Below are positions 23,104-34,089 of a stretch of 64,000 bases of DNA, in pieces (positions within the stretch are counted from its first letter, which is position 1; each line of letters opens with the position of its first letter). The DNA lies in assembly GCA_025716815.1 (NCBI GenBank), contig JAIXMN010000025.1:434001-498000 (forward strand), written 5' to 3'. The translations under genes and the position numbers were made by a program. The stretch comes from Dichotomocladium elegans (lineage: Eukaryota; Mucoromycota; Mucoromycetes; Mucorales; Lichtheimiaceae). The notes beneath the pieces are model-generated. The model had not been told where the DNA came from, ran no database searches, and saw only the letters and a list, made by a program, of their open reading frames with translations.

Positions 23104-23855
23104 ATGAGTCCACACCCTGAATATGAACGAGACGAAAATGAACCAGACGAAGATGAAAGTCCTATCTCAAAAACAGGAGGAGGTGTCTCAGGAACACCGT
23201 CTCCTTCAGGGACCTCGTCATCTGCTATATCGTCGCCATCAGGCGCCAGTCCAGTCCCGATATCCATCATCGTACCTGTAGTTGTCGCAGCTGTTGTAAT
23301 TATTGTGCTGATCATCTGCAGTATTCTGTATTGCACACGCCTTCGTAAGCGTCTTAACAACGGTCAACGAACGCAATCGATCAATGGGTGGCCATCGTTT
23401 CTTGCGCGGTTTCAGACAACACCAAAAACGCAGCAGCAGCAGCACCATGACGAGGCGAGAAGTCCAGAGATGTTGTCTCCCGTTACCGCAACATCTGATA
23501 TGAATCACTATGCCGATCCAGCAGCTGTGCAGCAATACTACTTGATGTCGAAACCACCGCCATTATACCCTATTGATAATGGTCCTGAGTATCAGAACAT
23601 GGCCCCAGGAAAGGATTATGCCAACGAAAGCAATAAGTACCACAGTAAGAATATATTATAAAATCTGAAAATCCCGTACATTAAAACATCCCATAATTCC
23701 TTATAGTGCACGAGGACCTGGCGCCCCCTGGTGCGATCTTCCACGCAGCCCCTGCGCCAATGCCAGGCCAACTCTATCCCCACGGCACAGCCACGCATGA
23801 GTACAACCATCCCGGTACAAATCTGAACATGATGAAGCCTGACGAGAGGACATGA
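23104..23855 (+). CDS. single-pass membrane protein, unknown function
   Basis: Two exons (23104-23644, 23707-23855) give 229 residues, joined as CACA|gtaaga ... ttatag|TG to keep frame (KYH-M-HEDL). The N-terminal 55 residues are acidic, then Ser/Pro/Gly-rich (GTPSPSGTSSSAISSPSG). A strong transmembrane helix follows at about residues 58-82 (PISIIVPVVVAAVVIIVLII), then a basic stop-transfer sequence (TRLRKRLNNGQR). The rest is a Gln/Pro/Tyr-rich tail, presumably cytosolic, with PPPLYP and EYQNM phrases. This layout is common in fungal cell-surface sensors and mucin-like proteins, but no family was recognised and no signal peptide is seen. Either it inserts without one, or the true start is in an upstream exon. 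It converges with the PP2C gene. Confidence 0.7.
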
Positions 23856-24336
23856 TCGACTTTGCCAGGCAATCATCCACCGCCCCTTCTGCTGTTTGTT
23901 TACCTTTCGCTTGCAGTATATAGCAAGTCACATATAGAGTATGTTATACGAAGCGCTACTCACATGTGTCGTCCCTTTCTGTATTTTGAGCTTAATACAT
24001 GTATCAGTCTTATTTTCGTAAAATTCTGTTTATGTATGTTCCACCGTCTACATGCAGATCATCCACGCCGCTCGCATCTCGCAGCGAACCCGATGGACTG
24101 CACTCTACATAGAAGCGTCAAATGCGTGCAGCTGGTTGCTGTGTATTCCACCATCCATTCGCAGAATCCATCATAATGATCGATGCTTTGCATTCCCACT
24201 GAGGGACCAAGCAAGAAGTATTAGGACATGTCTACCGATTCTCATCCGATAATTGGCATTGGTTTCTCTCCGCGTAAATATAATCCGGTATTCATTTATA
24301 GAGAGTAATGTCAAATAGAACGAAAAAATAGCCAGT

Positions 24337-25966
24337 TTAAGCCTTGACCCTTTCGCCCGTCTTTTCTTTCTTGGGTGCCGCAGATTTCTTATTGTCTGCT
24401 TCCTCAGTAATGTCATTTCCGAGCGCATCTGTGTTGTTTCCCGAGGCTGCACGCGTTGCGATCCATTCGTACCATTCGTCCATCGTCCTTCCGTTCAGGA
24501 TACCGACGATGATGATAGACATGTTGTCGCAGCCAAGGCCACCCATATCAGTATCAGGTGCAAGACAATGGTCCATCATCAATTCGCAGATTTCATCAAG
24601 CGGTGTCTTCTTTGCAAGCTCGGCTCGGATGAAATCAACGGCTTGCTGATTTGTCATGCAGTCCCAGATACCGTCACATGCAAGAATAAAGAACTCGTCC
24701 TCAGCAGTAAGCGTGTGCTCAATAATGTCAGGATCGCCTTTCAATACAAGTCAATAACGGAGTCTCCCTAGCTCTTTTCGACCCATTCTTACTCACATGT
24801 CACTATCTGTTTTTCTGGAGGAAGGCTATCGTTCTGTTTGAATTCAAAATCGCCAATTGCTCGGGAAAGCGCCAGGTTGCCTGTTGTTTCGCTTGAGCAA
24901 ACTCGATAGCTACTATTTCCTCGTAGCACTAATCCTTACCATTCACACGGCCGAATTCAACATACCCACCCGCTGCAATGATCCGTTGTGACTCTGCTTG
25001 GTCAACAGGCTTATGGTCGTAAGACAGCGCTTTGGCTTTTCCTTTCACACTGATCACGGAACGTGAATCTCCCGCATTGGCCTATCATCGCAGGGTCTCA
25101 ATACACATCGCAACCGTCTTCGCCTGACCCCATTCATCTTTTACCACATAGATTCGCTTGTCGGGGGTTATCAATGCCGTCACTGCAGTGCAGCCAGAAG
25201 GATCATATGCAAACTTGCTATCTGTAAAGCAATGAAGTAAGTATATGTGCCTTCTTATCGCACCTGCTCGCCTTTCCTTTAGCCTCTTGAAGACATTACC
25301 TTCACTCAAATCCTTGTCAATACCAAGGAATCCATCCTTCAAAGCCTTTTGATATTCTTTCCGATTGAAATACTGGCTGTTGCGGATCCTGTGGTGGAGT
25401 TCCTGCCCTGTGTACTGAGCAATGGTCGCACCTACAAAATAGGCACCCAGACCCACCCATGTCATTGTAAAATCCGGGCAAGCATGTGTGTGCACGGATC
25501 CCGCATAAATCTTTACCGCCGTGACCATCATAAACTCCGAAGAAACTCGCGTCGGTATCGTCAAGCTTCAGCAGTGTCGTATGCGCATCCTCCATAGCTA
25601 CAAAAAAATCGTTAAGCATTAATCACAAATAAACATTGGAATTCCTTTGCAACAGGAGCAATGGAACAGAAAAAGGGAGAAAGAAAAACAAGGCCGGGAG
25701 ATCACTCTCCGTTTTGCTTCCCTTTTTTTCTTCCCTTCGGTTGTTTGCACCCATAGTTCTGCTTTTGCTCGCCTCACCACTCCCCTCCAAAGAAAAAATA
25801 ACTCTCCAGCAGCAGCCAACAAGATAGAAATAGTAATGGAAAATGATGTAAAGAATAACATACTCAGTCGCCAGCCTTGCATGGCTGATGCACCATAGGC
25901 GAACCGGTCATCAATGCCCCGGCTCGATTTCTTGTCAACAATTGGCTCTGAAAGCGTCTGCCCCAT
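24337..25966 (-). CDS. PP2C-type protein phosphatase (Ptc2/Ptc3-like)
   Basis: A Mg/Mn-dependent Ser/Thr phosphatase. Yeast Ptc2/3 switch off stress MAPK and checkpoint signals. The start [15 protein letters not shown] followed by [15 protein letters not shown] is diagnostic of this subgroup. Spliced motifs include [21 protein letters not shown] (metal-binding Asp), [69 protein letters not shown] and [12 protein letters not shown] (metal-binding Asp). Six introns were traced, all GT-AG, for example CGACTGA|gtatgt ... tgtag|CT, which restores the TMEDAH block. The tail is Lys-rich and ends [11 protein letters not shown]. All catalytic Asp motifs are present. Gly2 could be myristoylated (MGxxxS), which is inference. 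Confidence 0.93.
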
Positions 25967-27424
25967 GCCTGACCGAAGCGAGAAACAAAAACATGTGAAT
26001 ATTCTGTATGTAGAAAAAAGAAAACAAAGAGGGAAACTGGGGATGATTCGTTACTTCAAATTACTGATGTCGTCTGACAGTTGATCGATCGACGCTCCAC
26101 GGGGAAACTGCACACGCAAAAATATTAATGGGCGAATGCTCTTGCGGACCGCTCCTCCAAAAATGAACTGTCATAGAGACCCAGCACCAATCAGAAACCA
26201 CGAGACTTTTTTAGGCGTCTTGATGTGCAGCTACATTCATCCTCGGCCAGGAAGATTTAATAACATACGATCGTGGGAGATGGGAGGGGTGATAATATAA
26301 AGAGTCATAAACCTTCAGCAGTTGTTGATAAAAGTCTCAAAACATGTGTCGCCCAATGAATGACACAGATAACTCGAGGAGGCTGAGAGAAGGTCCAGTT
26401 GAGAGTTGACCAAAGAGGCTACGGTGGGAACCTCAGCAAAATGGCCGAGTGGTTAATTATAGTCGATACGCGCCAACACACCTCAACGCGCCAAATAATT
26501 AGCAGAACTTTCCGGAGGGAAAGAAGCTCTTTTTATGAACCGTCGACTTACTACTGCGTGCTAATAATTCCCGTCATGCATATTAGGACCATTCATGCCG
26601 AGATCTGATTATTCTGTAGGCGATTAGCTACAGAAAAGGTCGATTCATGCAGGTAAAGAAAACGTACGAATCATTATATGTCAAATTGGTGATATATATT
26701 GCGATATTAATTATCTAATACAACGGCACAGCTGTAAGAAATTACTGACAAAGCGATGCTAGGTCTGGCCTGTTATATTTAGTGTTCGTGGCATATCCAT
26801 CGAATTCTCAAGTAATCTCAAGCTATGAACATGTATAGGACGCGTTCTCTTTTTAGTTTTATCGACATTCTGTATTTAAAATTAAAGAGAACAACATTTG
26901 CATCAGAATGCCGTCATAAGCGAAGAACACTATAGAATTAGAATAATCAGATAGTTATCCGGGACGTGACCAAATGAGCAGTAGGGCCCTCTCAACCGTA
27001 GTCGGAGATATTGCGATAGGGACGCAGAAGTAGAATTATCAAGCTGGATCGCTATAGCGGGGATAACGCAGAAGTAGAATTGTTTTTCTAAAAGAAAGGA
27101 TGGCTAAGATCGACAATGGGCCACTATGTAATATTTTTTTGGTTTCCGTCGTCGGAATGAGCGGGAGTAAAGCCACGTTTGATTTCACCACGCGAGTGAG
27201 GACTGAGGGGGACCCAGAGGTCCCTGATAAGTCCGGGCCCAACCCCCGACAGGTAACGCAATCGAACTCAGCAAGTGTCTAGGCCCTAATGCATTGTCCT
27301 GTATTCTGTGCTGCATGTGCCCTCAGGGCCGACTAAAACTATAAATATATGAGGTTATGGCCATTCGCCTATCCTCCTCTTCAGACCCTCACATTCGTTT
27401 TTTTCTTATTCCACTTTATGTACC
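25967..27424. other. intergenic with a tRNA-like fragment and short direct repeats
   Basis: About 1.45 kb between the PP2C start and the small plus-strand gene. It contains a 16-nt match to the D-arm region of Ser/Leu tRNAs (26441-26456) and two copies of a CGCAGAAGTAGAATT phrase near 27021 and 27067. No gene was recognised. Confidence 0.45.
27340..27348 (+). promoter_or_regulatory. probable TATA box of the 27.4 kb gene
   Basis: TATAAATAT lies 77 nt before the ATG at 27425, with a pyrimidine-rich leader between them. Confidence 0.5.
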
Positions 27425-27898
27425 ATGAGATGCATTTACACCACCCAAGACGATATGGCGGCATTCAATGAACGGCTCGCTCGATACTACGCCGGCGATA
27501 GTGTCATCGCATCGCCCACAGACTCAAAGGAAGACGGCAATGTTCGACGTGCGAGTACCTGGTCGGCTGGGACGACCAAAGCCCTCAAGCGAACCCCAGT
27601 TGCCAACTCTGCCATCACAATCGCTAAGCCCGAGAAAGAAAGCCGTGGGTTCCTCGAACGATCTTTGACCAAATTACTCAAGTTCAAAAAGGAAAAACAT
27701 GTTGATCCTGGTGCCAGTGCCAGTGAGAGTGACAATACCATCGGCCACAGGTCACGGATGACCTCTTCTGCTACCACAACCTATTGCCTTACCGAATCAT
27801 CGCCTGTCTGGTACAGCCATTTCTCATCTACTCCATACCACCCAGCTGCCGGCCAGTTCATGTCACCATCCACATCCATCGCCACTGCTTCCGCATAA
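27425..27898 (+). CDS. small hypothetical protein
   Basis: A 157-residue single-exon frame starting MRCIYTTQDDMAAFNERL and ending SIATASA. A TATA box 77 nt upstream and a pyrimidine-rich leader support expression. The middle is basic (GFLERSLTKLLKFKKEK, about residues 76-92) and could form an amphipathic membrane- or nucleic-acid-binding helix; the C-terminus is Ser/Thr/Pro/Tyr-rich. No signal peptide or transmembrane segment is seen. I recognise no family. A second ATG at codon 11 is possible. A long (AT)n tract follows the stop. Confidence 0.65.
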   Translation: MRCIYTTQDDMAAFNERLARYYAGDSVIASPTDSKEDGNVRRASTWSAGTTKALKRTPVANSAITIAKPEKESRGFLERSLTKLLKFKKEKHVDPGASASESDNTIGHRSRMTSSATTTYCLTESSPVWYSHFSSTPYHPAAGQFMSPSTSIATASA

Positions 27899-27944
27899 GC
27901 ATTCCCCTTCAACTCTTTAAGAATCATGCCTTTCCCCATCGTCA

Positions 27945-27985
27945 ATATATATATATATATATATATATGTATATGTATATATATG
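27945..27985. repeat. (AT)n microsatellite with GT interruptions
   Basis: An alternating AT tract just downstream of the small gene, likely in or after its 3' UTR. Confidence 0.85.
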
Positions 27986-28207
27986 CTCGCTCTGTAATTA
28001 TGTAATTAAACACGTTTCTCTTTCTTTCCTTACTACTTATTCGGCTCTGTACGAAGCCTGCCCTTTTTTTGGGATGGCAACGCTGGCACTCCGCCACAAG
28101 CAATTGCTGAGTTCGACGTTACGCAGTCTGTTTTTATTTTCTCTCCCAGCGTCGTATTACACAGCATTGCAATCCGCCCAGGAGCTTTGAAGTCGCGTCC
28201 GAGCTGG

Positions 28208-29230
28208 TCTAAAGTCGCAGGATCACAATAATAGATGTCGCATTTTGCCCAGATATCTTTACGTGTGATGACAAAGCAAATGTTGCATGCACGGTGAAAA
28301 GATGTCGCACAAAAAAAAGCTTGGCAAAATCCCTCTCTATTTCAATTTTACATTCTGAAAAGAGCAATATACTTTTCTACGATGGGCAAGGCTACACCGT
28401 TGTTGAGCATGTCTACCCTGAACCCATGGACTATGTGCCCTCTTCTATCTGTCTGTTCTCACATAGAATATCTGCGTAGTCTATCTTGCAGGGGAAACCC
28501 TGACCTTGTTGCTAAGAAAGGATGCAGATTTCCCCACCCCCACCCCACATGCCTGTCTGTATTTGAATCATAGAAGAGAATTCTGTATTTATTGCCTGCT
28601 CCTATGGGTATGGATTCGCTTGCTTTTCATCAAGTGAATCAATCACGAAAAGAGAATACGCACGAATAAACAAAGAATCGGCCTGTTCTCTTTCCGATTG
28701 ACAGATAAAAAAGATGTCGCACAAAAGTTTCGCAAAATACCTCTGTAAAAAATACATCAACTCGTTTTGGAATAACCGGTTGATCCCTTTCTTTTCTTTA
28801 ATATCTCTCTTTTATCCATATTCAACATTCAGGAATGATCAACTAGATTCCTTTACGTCGATGGAAATGAATTGCATCCCACTTCAGGCTAGTTGTCCCC
28901 AAATGTAGCATGTATTTTCTAAGATGTTGCTACATAGCCATCATGGACGGAACCAACGTCGTATATTTTCGACTTGATGTTTGAGGAAGCGAATGTACGT
29001 ATCAGCTGCATCAAAAGCAGTAGAAATCCAGCAAAGCAATGCATACTGCAGTACGGAAAGCATCTTGATAGTATTTTTAAGAAACGTAAAATGAGGTATC
29101 GTTCGCGTACTATTAATGGCGAGCACAAGCAATGTTATTCTAGAATGCATTGATGAGAATTCATCCATCATCCTAGAATAGTCGATGGAACACCCGCTTC
29201 AGAAATTTGAGGAGTGAACACTATCCAAAA
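28208..29230 (+). pseudogene. Tc1/mariner-like transposon relic, copy B
   Basis: This region is alignable by eye to copy A over its 5' half: the blocks gcatttTgcccagAtatcttta, tttacattctgaaaagagcaata and the ATATCTGCGTAG phrase recur in the same order. Further on, 28960-29200 encodes, with breaks, EEANVRISAASKAVEIQQ and KKRKMRYRSRTINGEHKQ, the helix-turn-helix region of a Tc1-type transposase, and then the ILECIDENSSII segment shared with copy A. The catalytic C-terminal half (FLDEAGF, VMDNTPIHK) is missing. A GATGTCGCACAAAA phrase occurs twice (about 28301 and 28711), pointing to an internal duplication. This is a dead fragment. Confidence 0.7.
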
Positions 29231-29379
29231 GGGCGCATCATTGGTTTGTGCACAGCAATTGCAAAGCAAAAATACTGTAAAGCCGAAAGATTTTTGGACA
29301 GTTCCTTTCTCATTCTGGTTGATGTTTAGAGACTATCATTGAGACTCCAAGGTTTGTTTTATAAAGAAATAAGAAGGTA

Positions 29380-30082
29380 CAGATCAATGCATCATTGCCG
29401 TTGTAATGTATTGCGTGACACCGGTGCTGCCAGTCGACACCTTCTGGCTGCCAATGATGTGAATAAAATTCAGGCACGCTGCATGATCTCGGTTCCACAT
29501 TAGGGGGGAAGGTGCGCACAGGACCGTGAACTTCCGTGCGCGGTATGCAGCTTTCGCTTGTGCATCTAGACAAAATGACGAATTCGTTTGTTTTCCAAAG
29601 AAAAGAAAACGCTCAAGAAAGAAGCCCATACCTTAAAGGCCCGTGGGAAAGGAGGCAAGGTTGCTGCTGTGCTTGTTGTCACCCTCATATTCATCGATCG
29701 GGTACATCTTGAACCGATGCTTCCTCAGGTGCTGTTGCAAACAAGATTAAATTCATCATGGAACAACTTTTCAGAGCATACTTATAGACTGATCCATCGA
29801 AATGCCATTCATGGCTGCTTCCTACGCCGAGGAAAATCCGGGAATTGGTGTCAAACAATATCCCACCTGTCCTTCTCGTGGATAGACCTTGTCAATTGCT
29901 TCATCAGTGGCAGGTGTCTGGCCTTGGTCGCTGGTTTGCATTATCATTGCAGCGCTGCGAACGCAATCCTCTTCTTCCCCCATTTCTGTTTCGCTGTCAC
30001 CAACATACATCTTGACTTCAATTTGAAGCTGACGGGGGACGACCAGGGACTGCACAATATATTTGCTCTTCGGGATCATTCT
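29380..30082 (-). pseudogene. possible Fanzor/TnpB-like nuclease relic
   Basis: Fanzors are eukaryotic relatives of TnpB, RNA-guided RuvC-type nucleases carried by mobile elements. Read on the minus strand, separate frames give a start-like MIPKSKYIVQSLVVPRQL (from 30079), then HRFKMYPIDEYEGDNK, then AAYRARKFTVLC followed by WNRDHAACLNFIHII. The last phrase resembles the terminal RuvC-III segment of TnpB/Fanzor proteins (Cys-rich finger, then NRDxNAxxN), and the MYPIDEY phrase sits where the family has its IDEYxTS block. Stops and frameshifts separate the pieces, and the second pair of zinc-finger cysteines is damaged. It directly follows a Tc1 relic. The call rests on short motifs only; another transposase family is possible. 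Confidence 0.4.
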
Positions 30083-30099
30083 GTGGATGTTTTTTGGTA

Positions 30100-31363
30100 A
30101 TTAAAGTTAATATTCAAGCTTGGCTCTCCTCCACATACATTGTTATCCGTAGGAACGGGCAAATGCTTCCTGCATATCTCGCAGCCACTACCATTTTCTA
30201 CTTTAACTGATCATCTTGTGACAAAAGAGCCATTGAAAGATTGATTTAATATACTTCTTCTGGGTGTAACTGCTACTCGCGTTTGAATTGATTGGGAATA
30301 AACGGTTGAGCTTATTTTCGCCGCATTAAACTACCGCCTAATAGGAGTTTTATAGTGAATTGTAACCATATCACGGTAGACAGCATGCTGTCTTCCTGGG
30401 TTGACCTGCCCAGGTATATTGCATCCTCAATTGAGAGACAAAGGTAGTGTTCTTTTTTCATGAAGGCGTAAAACCCCCCGCTTGAGATGCGAGCATGGGC
30501 GAGTGGTAGCCTATTCGGGTAGTGCACAAAGACAAATCAAGCTATATATTTATTTTGTAGCAAACTATACTACAGAGAAACTGATTGAAATATATCACTA
30601 AGCAGTCGAGCAGCAGCAGAAAAAAATCTAAGAATTGTCCTGAGCCAAATAACCTGGATCTTACAAGATAAGCCGCTGCTCATTAGGCGAGGACAACCTG
30701 CTCAGAGGAGCGTTTCAAATTCTACCTGGTTCCGATGGCAATTTTTGGTCCTTGCCTACACAACACCGCCGCATGAATCACACAAAGAATCATCCGCAAG
30801 AAATACAGGAAACATTAGATCCCGCCAAGTTCGTTTGACGGTTTTGGGTAAACCCTGATGGATATAACAAAATCAAACCTTTTGTATTCGCATGGTACTC
30901 AGTGGCCTGTGCGCTAATACCAATCGCCGCTACGCGATCGGATGTAACGGACCTATAAGGTACACAGGCGCTCCCCCAATTGCTTTTGTTTTAGCATCCT
31001 AGTATGCAGTGAAAGAAACGTGCTTTCTACTTCAAGTACTGTATATTGGACGATATGATGACTAATAGTTATATATATATATCTGCATAATTATAACGTC
31101 CTCATATAATGGCTTATATCGAACTGAGATGACAAAAATGACAAGGATCGTATGTGCTACACGTAAGGAACGAAGCGCGTGGCATTTACTGTAGATGTGT
31201 AGTTTCTTTTTCTGCAGCATCTTCCATTTACTGGCTGCCTATTCTCTTTTTTTTTCAATAGTGGCAATATTTTCATTGGCTGAGCCTGCTAGTCTCCCTT
31301 TTCCTTATCGACGCGGATTTTTACACCTCACCTGCTCTATCTCCCTCATTCTCTACCACACAC
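30100..31363. other. intergenic, AT-rich
   Basis: No gene or repeat was recognised. The last 170 nt are pyrimidine-rich and probably form the leader of the MFS gene. Confidence 0.45.
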
Positions 31364-32409
31364 ATGCTATATTGGCCTAAATTGCTGGCCATAGCACATG
31401 CCATTAGTGGCAGCGTGGAATCCTACTTAACGCTCTATTTATGGCATGAGCGCGGCATCAACTTATTCGCCATTGGACTGCTCGTCGCTCTCGTTTTGAT
31501 TTTGCGTTTCATGTCCTCCGCTGTGTTCATTCGTCTTGTCGATTGCTCTCAACCTGTTGTCCAACTTCGTGTACTCATCGGCCTTACCATTACTGGCACG
31601 CTTGCATTTATCTCCTTATTCAATGTTCCTGCTCCCGATAGTCATTGGCTCGTGATCCTCGTTGTCTCCCTCATGTTGGCTAACGGATTATTTTACCAGC
31701 CTTTGGCAGCCCTAGTGGATAGTGCTATGATCAAATTTCTGGGCGATTACAAAATATGGCTATATGGTATGATTTTTTTATTTAGTAGAGCAGTCTTTTG
31801 TCTAACATCACCAGTTCGTGTTTGGAATTGACGAGTCCAGATACGGAGCGCCAATGGGGAAGAGCAGCTTCTGCTTTATCTCTTACTACGATCGGGTGCG
31901 CCAGTTACTGGTTTTTCGATAACCAGATCCACCCGACACTCCTTACATATATAATATCGTCGGGATCAGGATTACTCTTACTGGTGCTCTTGCTGATCTA
32001 TCGTCGCGGTCTCGATCAACTCGAATGCATGGACGAGGAAGAGGATGGTGGCGATCCGACCACTGCACCACGATTTTTAAAAAATGCATTTATATTTCCA
32101 CACCACGATATACGTTACAAGCCGTACAGTCTATTCGGCGAACCACTTTCACACATATCTGAGGAAGATGCAAGCATGCTGCAGCGAGTAGGCAGCAGTA
32201 ACACCACTGCACAGCTCATGCGGCGAAACAGCGCTCACTCCGTTAACTCTACTACAACCACTGCATCAGCAGCGGCATTGGCCGCAAGCGGTAGCGTGCC
32301 CATTACCATGTACGGGAGTACGAACACAACTATGACAACTACTACCCAGACATTTGATCTTTTCTCCTCATGGCGCCATCGCAACAACTTGTTCCAACAG
32401 CAGCAGCAA

Positions 32410-32443
<34 letters not shown>

Positions 32444-33346
32444 CGCCCTTAACGCCTAATATGATCATGCATACACCAACGACAGAACTGTGTTCTTCAG
32501 CCGACTTATCGCTTTTGCCTCTACCGCCGCATGACACACCCATGTCAGTGCTTTTACTTCTACGGCACATAACTCCTTCTGATGGGAGCTCAGTGGATCA
32601 GGCAGTCCAGTGGCAGATACAGAGTATGTCGCTGACAACGTTGATTCTCGGAATCGTCTATGGTATGATAAATACCATGCTCTTTATTTACATGTACGAT
32701 GTCCTCGGATTATCTATGTGGGTTATCGGTTTAGCGGCGGGGATGCCTGTTTTAGCAAATTTGGCGGTTCATGCAAGCGCACGACTGGTAAGATTCGGAC
32801 GACTTGGGCTTATTTGAATAAATGCTAAAAAAAAAACCCGTTTTATAAACCAGTGGGTTCCTCGGTTCACACCAACTGGGACGATTACTGCTGTCCACGC
32901 AATGCTAATCATATGTGCATTTACATACACTTTCCTTCGCCCGGAATGGACGTCGTTATGGGTAGTTGTAGGCATCCTACAAACTCTACAAGGTGCGTTT
33001 GGGTCTGTATGCATGCGCTTTGCTGTATTGATCGATGAATGTACCCGTAGGTGCTGCATTTCCATTAATATGGCTGCTGATTGTGCATCGTGCCAGCGCA
33101 CTTCTTTGGACTGAAGAAGAGCAGTTCCGAATAGCACAAATTGGGAAGCTATCAGCTTTATACAGTAGTATCGGACCTGCGACTGGAGCACTGTTGGCTG
33201 GATTCTTGATTTCAGGAGATGATGACGCTGGTAGTAGCACGTCCGAGATCATGCTTGTGGAAGGGTTTACATTGATTTTCCGTTGTACTATTGCCTTGAC
33301 AGCCGCGAGTTTTGTTGTATCTTGGGGCTGGTGGTCGTCAGACTAA
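31364..33346 (+). CDS. major facilitator superfamily transporter (MFS_1-like) with a polyglutamine loop
   Basis: Four exons (31364-31766, 31841-32787, 32854-32992, 33051-33346) keep frame and give 594 residues. There are multiple hydrophobic segments: the first half has FAIGLLVALVLILRFMSSAV, LIGLTITGTLAFISLF, WLVILVVSLMLANGLFY and YIISSGSGLLLLVLLLIY; the second half has LTTLILGIVYGMINTMLFIY, WVIGLAAGMPVLANLAV, MLIICAFTYTFL and SFVVSWGWW. The central cytosolic loop (about residues 210-410) is unusually long, rich in Ser/Thr, and carries 16 consecutive Gln at 32395-32442. DTERQWGRAASALSL is the usual xRxWGxxG-type block of this subfamily. Substrate is unknown. The first exon lacks a long N-terminal tail, and an upstream start was not found. 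Confidence 0.8.
32395..32442 (+). repeat. CAA/CAG tract encoding 16 glutamines
   Basis: Mixed CAA and CAG codons inside the MFS coding frame. The mix of synonymous codons suggests selection or age rather than recent slippage. Confidence 0.95.
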
Positions 33347-34089
33347 GTATTCCAGACAAAACCAAAACATGGATACCTAAGCACTGCTATGTAGCATACT
33401 TTATTTTCTCCCTCTCGCCTTCCCCTCTCTCATTTTTTTTTAGCTCGGTTATGTATATAAGTTTATAAATCAACGATACACCTGTACGAGAGCATGTGGG
33501 CCATCACAACAGTGTTTCATGTTCGGAAGTTGCGCAAGTCTGATCGATGGTATCTAATCTTTCCGAGATCTCCTCCTCTTTCCGTCCTACAGTACGTACT
33601 CAGGTCAGCTATGATGGTCCTTTGAGTAGAGCCCAAGGCCACTATGCGCGAAGCTTCAAGGTATAGTATCTTTGAAAGAAAGTAAGAAGAAGAGAAAACA
33701 TGGTCTCAAAACAACCTTCCTTTTTTTTTATGAACCTCACGGACATGGCTTTTTTTTTGTTGGGCCTTACAAAGCCCAATAAAATCCATAATGCGCTGAG
33801 CCCTCTAAGAACATGCAATGCCCTGAATTATCGCATCAATATTTAAACGTGACATTGTTACGTGTCGAATGACTGTTTTCATTGTACGCTATCACATTTA
33901 TTTACGATTGCTTCATCCATGTTGGTTATGAAAAAATCACTTGCACGTAACTAAGTATACATCTACTCCATCTTCAAGGAGAGCAGTTGATTCTAGCTTG
34001 TAGTCGCAGGTTCTCGCCTTTCTATACATTGACATACATACCTATCGCCATAGATCAAGTGTACACTTATCTTTCGGCGGGTTTATGCG
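33347..34089. other. intergenic, AT-rich with poly(T) runs
   Basis: This stretch follows the MFS gene. Poly(T) runs lie near 33720 and 33753. No gene was recognised. Confidence 0.45.
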
